NCBI GenBank assembly: GCA_910589185.1
Contig: CAJUSU010000009.1
Span: 17,411-55,764, forward strand
DNA: 38,354 nucleotides
Direction of reading: 5' to 3'
Origin: an uncultured Clostridia bacterium
GTDB lineage: Bacteria > Bacillota > Clostridia > TANB77 > CAG-508
Shown here one piece after another: positions 31,356-38,354 of the stretch. The first letter of the stretch is position 1, and the number at the start of each line of letters is the position of its first letter. The notes under the pieces were generated by a model. The model saw only the letters and a program-made list of their open reading frames with translations, was not told the DNA's origin and did no database searches. Made by a program: the position numbers and the translations under genes.

Positions 31356-32546
31356 ATGAAAGACGAAGAAGAAAAAATGCATGAGTATATAAAAGACTTT
31401 ACGAATGCACATAGTACTATAAAGAAAGTAGAAGGAATAGATGGGACATTCAGAACTATTAAAATTAGTGTGAAAACTTTTCTAATTATAGGAACAATTG
31501 TAGCAATTATTATGATAATTCCAATTGTAGCCATGGTAATGGATAAAGCGTCTATAGTTTTTACTATGGATAAAGAAGGATATATTACTACAATTGAGAA
31601 AAATTACCGACAAAGAATAGAAATTGTGGAAGATAATTCTACGAAGAAAGGAAATGGGGTTATTTTATTTAAAACAGAAAGAGAGCCAATTGTAGAATTT
31701 AAATCTGTCAAAACTATTGCAGGAGGAGTGGAAAGTTATTATATAGAGTATGAAGGAAAAGCTTTAAAATACTATATAGAAAATGGGGAAGAAGAGATAT
31801 TTAAAGGAATTGAAATAGTAGAAATTCCAAGAAGTATTACGATAAATATGTTTAAATCGGAAGAAATTTTAGAGTTTGAAGCCTATTTACCGATAGAAAG
31901 TTATAGTCAATTAGAAGATGGAGTACGTCAATTAATAGAATTAAGAAAATTTATGCAGAAGAAAATAAGGACATTTGAGATACCCCTACATATAAAAATA
32001 GGAGAGTATATAGGCGGATATGATTACAAAGAAATGAAAGCAGAAGAGGAAATTATTTATCAAGAAAAACAGAATTATTATTGGTATTTGAAAAACAAAG
32101 GAGAAGATGTTAATTTTATTCCAGAAGAAGATTTATTAAAAATTGACAGACCACAGACTTTAGATGTGTATGTTAATGGAGAAAGATTAGTAAATAAAAA
32201 ACAAACAGAGATGGAAAAATATTATGCTGAGCAGGACGGACGAGAATATAAAACAGTGTACATTGTAGCTAACTATAATCAAGAGGAAAAGTGTTATGAA
32301 ACAGATATTGACGATATTGTTCGTAATTGTGACAAATTTCAAATTCTAGATGATGGGACGAGTGGATTGAGCGCTAGAATAAAGTTTTCCTATCAAAATA
32401 GAGAATATGAAGTTCATTGGCGAGATAGAAAAGTGCATGGAAAAAAGTTACCTTATGGTGGCAATATAGAATTCTTAGAGCAAGTATTAAAAATTAAACT
32501 GGAATATGATTATCAAAATAAAAAGGTAAACTTGATTATCCCGTAG
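31356..32546 (+). CDS. Membrane-anchored hypothetical protein, 396 aa
   Basis: I do not recognise this protein. A charged N-terminus (1-37) precedes one membrane helix (about 38-63, VKTFLIIGTIVAIIMIIPIVAMV). The remaining 330 residues are predicted external and are rich in charged and aromatic residues, alternating beta-strand-like stretches (YYIEYEGKALKYYIENGE) with helices. Near the end are YQNREYEVHWRDRKVHGKKLPYGG and a beta-rich tail. No catalytic motif is seen. The start ATG 31356 has GGGAG upstream. It lies 53 bases after the transketolase pair without a clear promoter, so it may be co-transcribed with it. Confidence 0.7.
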   Translation: MKDEEEKMHEYIKDFTNAHSTIKKVEGIDGTFRTIKISVKTFLIIGTIVAIIMIIPIVAMVMDKASIVFTMDKEGYITTIEKNYRQRIEIVEDNSTKKGNGVILFKTEREPIVEFKSVKTIAGGVESYYIEYEGKALKYYIENGEEEIFKGIEIVEIPRSITINMFKSEEILEFEAYLPIESYSQLEDGVRQLIELRKFMQKKIRTFEIPLHIKIGEYIGGYDYKEMKAEEEIIYQEKQNYYWYLKNKGEDVNFIPEEDLLKIDRPQTLDVYVNGERLVNKKQTEMEKYYAEQDGREYKTVYIVANYNQEEKCYETDIDDIVRNCDKFQILDDGTSGLSARIKFSYQNREYEVHWRDRKVHGKKLPYGGNIEFLEQVLKIKLEYDYQNKKVNLIIP

Positions 32547-32592
32547 AATTGTGAATTTTATGTGAATTCTCAAAAATAGACAAAATAGAACA

Positions 32593-32637
32593 AAAACAGA
32601 ATAATTGCGGCATACAAGCAAAATTATTCTGTTTTTT
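32593..32637 (+). terminator. Terminator before ftsE
   Basis: AAAACAGAATAATT (32593-32606) pairs with AATTATTCTGTTTT (32622-32635), with an inner TTGC/GCAA pairing, then T residues. Confidence 0.88.
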
Positions 32638-32650
32638 CCATAAAAAACTA

Positions 32651-32679
32651 TTGCAAAGAATGTATTTTATTGTTATGAT
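32651..32679 (+). promoter_or_regulatory. Sigma-A promoter of the ftsEX operon
   Basis: TTGCAA (32651-32656), a 17-base spacer and TATGAT (32674-32679), 58 bases upstream of the ftsE ATG. Confidence 0.7.
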
Positions 32680-32737
32680 TAAATAGATATGAAAGAAAAA
32701 TGAAGACAATTACAAGATAAATATTAAGGAGTTAACA

Positions 32738-33424
32738 ATGATTGAGTTTAGAAACGTTAGCAAAACATATGGAACAGGGACAGAAGCTGTACATAATGCC
32801 AATTTTAGAATTGATAAAGGTGATTTTGCTTTTCTAGTAGGAAGTTCAGGCTCAGGAAAGTCTACTTTGATTAAGCTAATTCTAAAAGAAGAGGAACCAA
32901 CAACAGGTAATATTATTATTAATGGAAAAGATACTACTTTTTTAAAACCTAAAAGGGTTCCATTCTTGAGAAGAAGCATGGGAGTAGTGTTCCAAGACTT
33001 TAGGCTTTTGCCAGATAGGACAGTTTATGATAATGTAGCATATGCTATGTATATTGTAAGGTCTACACCAAAACATATTCGTAGACAAGTTCCTATGGTA
33101 CTATCTTTAGTAGGTCTTAGCAATAAGGCTAAGATGTATCCAAATGAACTATCAGGAGGAGAGCAACAAAGAGTAGCGTTAGCAAGAGCATTAGTAAATA
33201 ATCCTTCTATGCTAATTGCTGATGAACCTACTGGAAATTTAGATCCAGAAACAGCATGGGACATTATGACATTATTAAGTGATATTAATGCAAGAGGAAC
33301 AACTGTAGTAGTAGCAACACATGCAAAAGATATTGTAAACAAGATGAAGAAAAGAGTTATTCAAATTGAAGAAGGTAATATCATAAGAGATGATAAAAAA
33401 GGTGGGTATGACAGTGAGGTATAA
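32738..33424 (+). CDS. ftsE: Cell-division ABC-type ATPase FtsE
   Basis: A 228-aa ATPase that works with FtsX at the membrane to switch on peptidoglycan hydrolases at division or along the side wall. Motifs: Walker A GSSGSGKST (about 36-44), Q-loop VVFQDFRLL, ABC signature LSGGEQQRVALARAL, Walker B MLIADEPTGNLD and the switch histidine in VVATHAKD. The N-terminal MIEFRNVSKTYGTGTEAV is typical. The start ATG 32738 has AAGGAG upstream. The 3' end overlaps the start of ftsX by 11 bases, so the two are translationally coupled. Confidence 0.96.
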   Translation: MIEFRNVSKTYGTGTEAVHNANFRIDKGDFAFLVGSSGSGKSTLIKLILKEEEPTTGNIIINGKDTTFLKPKRVPFLRRSMGVVFQDFRLLPDRTVYDNVAYAMYIVRSTPKHIRRQVPMVLSLVGLSNKAKMYPNELSGGEQQRVALARALVNNPSMLIADEPTGNLDPETAWDIMTLLSDINARGTTVVVATHAKDIVNKMKKRVIQIEEGNIIRDDKKGGYDSEV

Positions 33425-34421
33425 TATATTTGGTTATTTAATTGGAGAAGGTTTTCGAAACGTATTTAAAAATAAAAAATCTACTATCGCATCTTTGATT
33501 ATCATGTTTGCAACTATGTTTGTATTTGGAATATTTTTTATAGTAGAAGAAAATGTAAATCATTTAACGAAAACAGTTGAACAACAGCAAGGAATGTCAA
33601 TATTTATTTATGATACAGCAACAGAAGCACAACAAAATGAGTTGGAAAGTAAAATTAGAAATATGCCATATGTAAACACAGTAACTTTTAAGTCAAAAGA
33701 AGATGCATTAGAAGAAGTAAAGAGATTATTTAAAGATAAAAAGAATTTAATGTCTACCTATGAAAAAGAGAATCCATTTAAAGCTTCTTTTGTAGTAACT
33801 TTGACAGACTTAGAAAAAGCAGATGAAGTTCAAATTCAAATTGAAAATTCTTCTGAAATTATTGCAAATGTGGTAGCTCGTTCAGACACAATGGAAACAT
33901 TAGTAAAGGTAGCAGATGGAATTAAAATTATTTCAATTGTAATTTTAGTAATCTTAATTTTAATTTCTATCTTTATTATAACAAATACTATTAAATTAAC
34001 AGTACATGCCAGAAGAAAAGAAATATCTATTATGAAATATGTAGGTGCAACAAATGGATTTATTAGATGGCCATTTATGGTAGAAGGTATGATTATCGGA
34101 TTGATTTCTGTACTTATATCATTAGCAATATTGTGTCCTTGCTATACAGCGGTGGCAGGCAGAATAGAAGAGTCACTAATAGCTATAAGAGTAAATATGC
34201 CATTATTAACACTTCAAGAAATATTTGTACCATTATTAATTGTTTACTTAGTATTAGGTCTTGGAATTGGTGCTATTCGGCAGTGCCATTTCTATGAAAA
34301 AATACTTAAATGTATAAAAAAAGGAGTTACGTATGAAAAAGAAATTTGTATCTATTATATTAGTTTTAGCATTATTACAAGTTGGTCTTACCAATATGGT
34401 TACAGCCTATACACAAAGTGA
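33414..34421 (+). CDS. ftsX: Cell-division protein FtsX with an apparent 3' frameshift
   Basis: The FtsX membrane partner of FtsE: a cytoplasmic tail, one helix (about 21-44), an external domain, then three helices. I choose GTG 33414 (MRYNIFGYLIGEGFRNVFKN fits the family opening) because AGGTGGG sits 7 bases upstream; in-frame ATGs at 33390 and 33408 lack a well-spaced site. As written the frame runs past the fourth helix into unlikely sequence (RQCHFYEKIL and onward) and overlaps the next gene by 89 bases. Dropping one base near 34278 restores GAIGSAISMKKYLNV and a stop at 34315-34317, the normal FtsX ending. Either a base error or a true mutation is possible. Confidence 0.9.
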   Translation: MRYNIFGYLIGEGFRNVFKNKKSTIASLIIMFATMFVFGIFFIVEENVNHLTKTVEQQQGMSIFIYDTATEAQQNELESKIRNMPYVNTVTFKSKEDALEEVKRLFKDKKNLMSTYEKENPFKASFVVTLTDLEKADEVQIQIENSSEIIANVVARSDTMETLVKVADGIKIISIVILVILILISIFIITNTIKLTVHARRKEISIMKYVGATNGFIRWPFMVEGMIIGLISVLISLAILCPCYTAVAGRIEESLIAIRVNMPLLTLQEIFVPLLIVYLVLGLGIGAIRQCHFYEKILKCIKKGVTYEKEICIYYISFSIITSWSYQYGYSLYTK

Positions 34422-35484
34422 TGTAAATAGCACGAAGAACAAAGTAAATCAAGCTACCAAGCAACAAAATGCCATTAAGGCAGAGAAAGAAACGATTTTA
34501 AATGAAATTGCAGATTTAGATGACAAAATTAGTGAGTACGAAGGTGAATTAGAAGAATTAAATACAAAAATTAAAAAGTTAGAGGGGCAAATTGCAACAA
34601 AAGGAAAAGAAATTGAAAAACTAAAAGAAGAGTTTGAAGAAATGCAACAACTTTTAACAGATAGATTAGTTGCTATATATGAAGAAGGACAAGTAAACTT
34701 TTTAGATGTACTTTTATCAGCTGAAAGTATTTGGGATTATATTTCTATGCCTACTAGAATTCAAGAGTTAACAGAAGCAGATAATAATCAAATGGAAAAA
34801 GTAGAGAAGCAAAGAATAGAAGTAGAAAAAGCGCAAAAACAATTAGAAGAACAAAATGTAGAATTAAAAGATGCAAAGAAAACTGCTGAAATGAGACAAA
34901 AACAATTAGTAATTGTAAAAGCTGATAAACAAAATAAGGCAGCTAATTTAACAGCGGAACAAAAAAAATTACAAAGTCAAATCAAGAAATATAATGATGA
35001 AATCAAGAAAATGGAAGAAGAAATTGCAAGAGCAGCTCAAAATTCAGGAGGATATGTAGGAAACTTTAATGGAACTTTAAGTTGGCCAATTTCTAGCACT
35101 TCTAGAAATTATAACTACATAACATCTTATTTTGGAAATAGAGATGTGCCAGTAGCAGGAGCAACTGCAAATCATGGAGCAATTGATATTGGTGTATATT
35201 CAGGAACACCAATCTATGCTTGTGGTGATGGATATGTTATGGTTAGTAGTTCTAATGGGGCAAGAGGTGTTTATGTTATGATAAAACATGCAAATAATTT
35301 ATATACATTATATCAACATCTAAGCTCATCTTCAGTTAGGGTGGGACAAACTGTAAAGAGAGGACAGCTAATTGCACACAGTGGTAATACAGGAATTAGT
35401 TCAGGACCTCACTTACACTTAGAAGTACGTACTAGCCCATACTATGGAAGTGAAGTGGATCCATTAAAATATATGCATTGGTAA
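34333..35484 (+). CDS. EnvC/PcsB-like coiled-coil M23 peptidase 1
   Basis: A 383-aa exported protein. A signal peptide (1-25) is followed by long coiled coils (about 30-235) that include the conserved RLVAIYEEGQVNFLDVLLSAES. A C-terminal M23 (LytM) domain follows (about 250-383) with zinc ligands His281 and Asp285 (NHGAIDIG) and His362 in PHLHLEV; the metal site is complete, so it should be an active endopeptidase. It follows ftsEX, which fits the known control of such coiled-coil hydrolases by FtsX. The start ATG 34333 has AAGGAG upstream; its gap to the restored ftsX stop is 15 bases. Confidence 0.92.
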   Translation: MKKKFVSIILVLALLQVGLTNMVTAYTQSDVNSTKNKVNQATKQQNAIKAEKETILNEIADLDDKISEYEGELEELNTKIKKLEGQIATKGKEIEKLKEEFEEMQQLLTDRLVAIYEEGQVNFLDVLLSAESIWDYISMPTRIQELTEADNNQMEKVEKQRIEVEKAQKQLEEQNVELKDAKKTAEMRQKQLVIVKADKQNKAANLTAEQKKLQSQIKKYNDEIKKMEEEIARAAQNSGGYVGNFNGTLSWPISSTSRNYNYITSYFGNRDVPVAGATANHGAIDIGVYSGTPIYACGDGYVMVSSSNGARGVYVMIKHANNLYTLYQHLSSSSVRVGQTVKRGQLIAHSGNTGISSGPHLHLEVRTSPYYGSEVDPLKYMHW

Positions 35485-35520
35485 TAGAGAAAATATGAAA
35501 TTATAAGGAGGGGAATACGG

Positions 35521-36756
35521 ATGTTAAGAAAAAGAATAATTTGTATTCTCCTTGCTATTATTTTAATTGTAAGTTATTCAGTTATTTCATTTGCATCTGA
35601 TACAAATCAAGTGCAAAATGACGAATCCAATAATGGAATATTTAGTAATGATGTTCTTACAACAGAAGAGATGAACCAACTAAATGAACAAAAGAGTGAA
35701 TTAGATAGTAAGATAGAGGAAGCTAATCATAAATTAGAATATGTGCAAGGAGAAATGTCAACTTCTCTTCTAGAAATTCAAAAATTAAGTGACAGGATTT
35801 CACAATATGAAAACGAAAATAAAGAATTAGCAGATCAACTAGCGCAATTGGAAGTTTCTGTCGAAGAAAACACAAGATTGTTAGAAAGTGTTACAGAAGA
35901 ATATAATCAAAAGGACCAATTATTAAGGGAAAGATTAGTAATTCTTTATGAAGAAGGTGAATATAGCTTTTTAGATACTTTATTATCATCAGAAAGCTTT
36001 ACACAGATGTTATCTCGTTATTATTACATGCAAGAAATAGCAGAATATGATAATGAGCTAATTGAAAAGGTAGCACAGCAAAAAAACATGATGGATATGA
36101 CAAGAAGAAAATTAGAAAATGAAACTGCCCAGATTAAGGTTTTGAAGGCAAAAGCAGAACAAAATGAGATGGTTGTGAAAAATACAAAAATAATGCATGA
36201 GGACTATGTAGCACAATTATCTAAAAAAGAAAAAGAATTGAATGATAAGATTAATGAATATAAAGTAGAATACATAAGGGTACAATTAAAACTAGAAGAG
36301 ATTGCTACAAATTTTGATGATTTTCAAATTCAATATACAGGTGGTAGTATGTTATGGCCAGTAGCAACTACAGGAACAGTGATAACTTCTAATTATGGAA
36401 CAAGAGTATATCCAATAGCAGGTACGAATGTTGTTACAGATTTTCACTTAGGATTAGATATTGCAGCTCCATCAGGTTCTTTAATTGTATCTGCATTAGA
36501 TGGTGTAGTTGTTTATGCAGGTTGGTTAGGATCCTATGGAAATTGTGTTATGGTACAACATGGAAATGGTATTACAACAGTTTATGGCCATGGACAAAAG
36601 GTATTAACAGAAAGAGGAAAAGAAGTGAAGCAAGGAGAGCCAATTATGGAGGTTGGCTCAACAGGAAACTCAACAGGGCCACACTGCCATTTCGAAGTAA
36701 GAATAGATGGAAAGACTACTGATCCTTTACAGTTTGTAAAAAAGCCGTCTAATTAA
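35521..36756 (+). CDS. EnvC/PcsB-like coiled-coil M23 peptidase 2
   Basis: A 411-aa paralogue of the preceding hydrolase, probably a tandem duplication. A signal peptide (1-26) is followed by a coiled coil (about 50-265) with RLVILYEEGEYSFLDTLLSSESF, again the PcsB-like signature. The M23 domain (about 280-411) has His309 and Asp313 (FHLGLDIA), and His390 in HCHFEV. All three zinc ligands are present. The start ATG 35521 has AAGGAGGGG upstream, 36 bases after the first copy. Both are likely FtsEX-controlled; the difference in role between the two is not visible from sequence. Confidence 0.92.
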   Translation: MLRKRIICILLAIILIVSYSVISFASDTNQVQNDESNNGIFSNDVLTTEEMNQLNEQKSELDSKIEEANHKLEYVQGEMSTSLLEIQKLSDRISQYENENKELADQLAQLEVSVEENTRLLESVTEEYNQKDQLLRERLVILYEEGEYSFLDTLLSSESFTQMLSRYYYMQEIAEYDNELIEKVAQQKNMMDMTRRKLENETAQIKVLKAKAEQNEMVVKNTKIMHEDYVAQLSKKEKELNDKINEYKVEYIRVQLKLEEIATNFDDFQIQYTGGSMLWPVATTGTVITSNYGTRVYPIAGTNVVTDFHLGLDIAAPSGSLIVSALDGVVVYAGWLGSYGNCVMVQHGNGITTVYGHGQKVLTERGKEVKQGEPIMEVGSTGNSTGPHCHFEVRIDGKTTDPLQFVKKPSN

Positions 36757-36774
36757 AATTATCCTTTTTATGAA

Positions 36775-36890
36775 TAAACTTGATAGTATATATTTTTTTG
36801 TTCTCAAATGCCCAAGGTAGTCAGCAGGTTCAAAGAAGAAGGTCAACTTGGTACCTTTCGAACTGCAAAAATATATACTATTCAAGTTTA
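36775..36890. repeat. 116-base inverted-repeat element
   Basis: The arms 36775-36800 and 36866-36890 are near-perfect complements over about 24 bases (one bulged A, two extra T). The inner 65 bases are about 45 percent G+C, well above the surroundings, and can fold further (AAGGTA with TACCTT, CCAAG with CTTGG). It may be a MITE-like element, a structured RNA or a long terminator of the hydrolase operon. Arms ending in TAAAC/GTTTA allow a TA duplication, but this cannot be proved. Confidence 0.6.
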
Positions 36891-36956
36891 AGGAATAATA
36901 GAAAAGAAAGATAATAATATAATATTAATTAAACTAGAAAGAAAAGAGAGAAGAGA

Positions 36957-38174
36957 ATGGAAAGAAATAGCGGACAGAAAATTTATAAAATAGTGATGTT
37001 GGTAATGATTACAATAATCATTACCTCTTTAGTGACTGCTTATGGAACTTATCAATATCTTAATACAAAGGGATTGCCATCAGCAAGTACTAAAACAAGT
37101 ACAGACCTAAAAGGCTTAGAATATACTTTGGCAAGATTTAGAAGTGAATTAGAAAAGAAGTACATGGGAGAAATTAAAGATGAAGACTTATTTGATGGAG
37201 CAATCAAGGGATATGTAGCAGCTTTAGGTGATCCATATACAGTATATTATACTAAAGAAGAAATGAAAGAAATTATGCAAGAAACCAATGGAAATTATGT
37301 TGGTATAGGTATTTATATGACTTTAAACAAAGAAAAAAATGCAATAGAAATTATTAAGCCAATGGAGAATTCGCCAGCAGAAGAAGCAGGAATTTTACAA
37401 GGAGACCTTATTACAAAAGTAGATGGAGAAAGTTATACTGGAGATAAGATGGACGAAGCTTCTAATAAAATTAAAGGAGAAGCAGGAACAAAAGTAAAAT
37501 TAGAGATATTAAGAAATGGTGAAACAAAGGAATTTGAAATTACAAGAAAAAAAGTATTGATTAGTCATATTACAACAAAAGTAATAGATAATAATATTGG
37601 ATATATTGCTATTTCTGATTTTGACGGTGGTTGTGCAGATGAATTTAAAGAAAAGTATAAAAAATTGACAGAAAAAGGAATCAATAAATTAATTATTGAT
37701 ATTCGTAATAATGGTGGTGGAATTGTAGACGAAGCTATTGATATACTAGATATGATTACTGATAAGGGATCTACACTACTTATCACCAAAGATAAGAAAG
37801 ATAATGAAGATATTACTAAAGCAAAACAGAATCCTATTATAAAAATGCCAATTGTCGTTTTAACTAATGAATATTCTGCTAGTGCTTCTGAAATTTTAGC
37901 AGGAGCCTTGAAAGATAATGAGAAAGCAACTCTAGTAGGTATAACTACTTATGGAAAGGGTGTTATTCAAGAGCTACATCAATTAACAGATGGAAGTGGA
38001 TTGAAGATTACAACCAATGAGTATTTTACACCAAAACGAAATAGTATTAATAAAATTGGAATTAAACCTGATATAGAAGTTGACTTATCTGATAAGGCAA
38101 AGGAAAGTATAAATTTGAAAGATGAAGATGATAATCAGCTACAAAAGGCAATAGAAGTTATTAAATCTAAGTAA
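36957..38174 (+). CDS. S41 C-terminal processing peptidase (CtpA/CtpB-like)
   Basis: A 405-aa membrane-anchored serine protease. It has one N-terminal helix (about 13-30), a helical cap, a PDZ domain (about 105-190; GNYVGIGIYM and ENSPAEEAGILQGDLI), and the S41 core. The catalytic Ser309 is in NEYSASASEILAGAL and the Lys334 general base is in YGKGVIQ, 25 residues apart as in Tsp/CtpA proteases. Such enzymes trim exported proteins from their C-termini. Its place after ftsEX and the M23 hydrolases suggests it controls their levels, or it may act in sporulation as CtpB does. The start is ATG 36957. Confidence 0.92.
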   Translation: MERNSGQKIYKIVMLVMITIIITSLVTAYGTYQYLNTKGLPSASTKTSTDLKGLEYTLARFRSELEKKYMGEIKDEDLFDGAIKGYVAALGDPYTVYYTKEEMKEIMQETNGNYVGIGIYMTLNKEKNAIEIIKPMENSPAEEAGILQGDLITKVDGESYTGDKMDEASNKIKGEAGTKVKLEILRNGETKEFEITRKKVLISHITTKVIDNNIGYIAISDFDGGCADEFKEKYKKLTEKGINKLIIDIRNNGGGIVDEAIDILDMITDKGSTLLITKDKKDNEDITKAKQNPIIKMPIVVLTNEYSASASEILAGALKDNEKATLVGITTYGKGVIQELHQLTDGSGLKITTNEYFTPKRNSINKIGIKPDIEVDLSDKAKESINLKDEDDNQLQKAIEVIKSK

Positions 38175-38181
38175 AAGAGAT

Positions 38182-38207
38182 GTCTTGCAAAACTTGCAAG
38201 ACTTTTT
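38182..38207 (+). terminator. Terminator of the S41 protease gene
   Basis: GTCTTGCAA (38182-38190) pairs with TTGCAAGAC (38194-38202), followed by TTTTT. Confidence 0.9.
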
Positions 38208-38228
38208 GATTTTTTTTATAAAAATCTC

Positions 38229-38257
38229 TTGACATTTTTTTCGAAATTTAGTATACT
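38229..38257 (+). promoter_or_regulatory. Promoter of tRNA-Val
   Basis: Consensus TTGACA (38229-38234), a 17-base spacer and TATACT (38252-38257), 18 bases before the tRNA. Confidence 0.85.
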
Positions 38258-38275
38258 TAGAAAGTCAACGGAAAT

Positions 38276-38351
38276 GGGCGCATAGCTCAGCTGGGAGAGC
38301 ATCTGCCTTACAAGCAGGAGGTCATAGGTTCGAGCCCTATTGCGCCCACCA
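38276..38351 (+). tRNA. tRNA-Val (anticodon TAC)
   Basis: A full cloverleaf with encoded CCA. Acceptor GGGCGCA pairs with TGCGCCC. The anticodon arm is TCTGC-CTTACAA-GCAGG with anticodon TAC. T-loop GGTTCGAGCCC. More tRNAs may follow outside the window. Confidence 0.95.
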
Positions 38352-38354
38352 TTT

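Noticed and set aside
36770..36820. Short ORF starting at ATG 36770 in the inverted-repeat element
   Set aside because: Only 16 codons with no ribosome binding site.
1..38354. Insertion sequence, prophage or integrase genes
   Set aside because: No transposase, integrase or phage structural gene was found on either strand; the only mobile-element-like structure is the 36775-36890 inverted repeat.

Overview
The window is AT-rich DNA typical of a Gram-positive, spore-forming anaerobe of the class Clostridia (Bacillota). The evidence is an uninterrupted sigma-K gene, strong AGGAGG ribosome sites, ireB-ruvX-DUF1292 gene order, a circularly permuted RbgA GTPase, Mini-RNase III, a split transketolase, an LPXTG anchor and cohesin/dockerin modules. 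These fit a gut-type clostridium, but the species cannot be named from sequence alone. Almost all genes are on the + strand; only sigK is on the - strand. No gene-free stretch exceeds 300 bases.

Layout. 1-231 is the 3' end of thrS. 423-4061 is a likely operon of an unrecognised 776-aa coiled-coil protein, a DUF3006 protein and a ComEC-like secreted metallo-beta-lactamase-fold hydrolase. It converges on sigK (4105-4803, minus) across a shared terminator. tRNA-Leu(CAA), a small membrane protein and a secreted GH73-type glucosaminidase follow. 6951-12126 is a second operon: a VirB2-like small membrane protein, a CpaE/ParA-like protein with AT-hooks and a broken Walker A motif, a membrane GAF plus degenerate GGDEF protein, then ireB, ruvX and a DUF1292 gene. 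A small four-helix membrane protein follows.

The most interesting region is 12791-25476. Four consecutive exported proteins form what looks like a self-contained cohesin-dockerin surface complex: a cohesin+dockerin adaptor, a cohesin protein with an LPQTG sortase signal, and two very large paralogues (1555 and 1994 aa). The paralogues carry NPCBM, a transglutaminase-like C/H/D core, F5/8C (discoidin) and Ig-like repeat domains and end in dockerins. The last 177 coding bases of the two giant genes differ at only 6 positions, and their promoters share a conserved block. I infer that the two giant proteins dock onto the wall-anchored cohesin, giving a carbohydrate-binding surface complex with a possible thiol enzyme rather than a classical cellulase complex.

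25561-31302 holds housekeeping genes: rbgA, mrnC, tRNA-Glu(CTC), an uncatalogued 40-codon membrane sORF, uraA-upp for uracil salvage, and a split transketolase pair. After an unknown membrane protein (31356-32546) comes a cell-division/wall-remodelling operon: ftsE, ftsX (with an apparent +1 frameshift close to its end), two tandem coiled-coil M23 EnvC/PcsB-like hydrolases, a 116-base inverted-repeat element, and an S41 C-terminal processing protease. tRNA-Val(TAC) closes the window.
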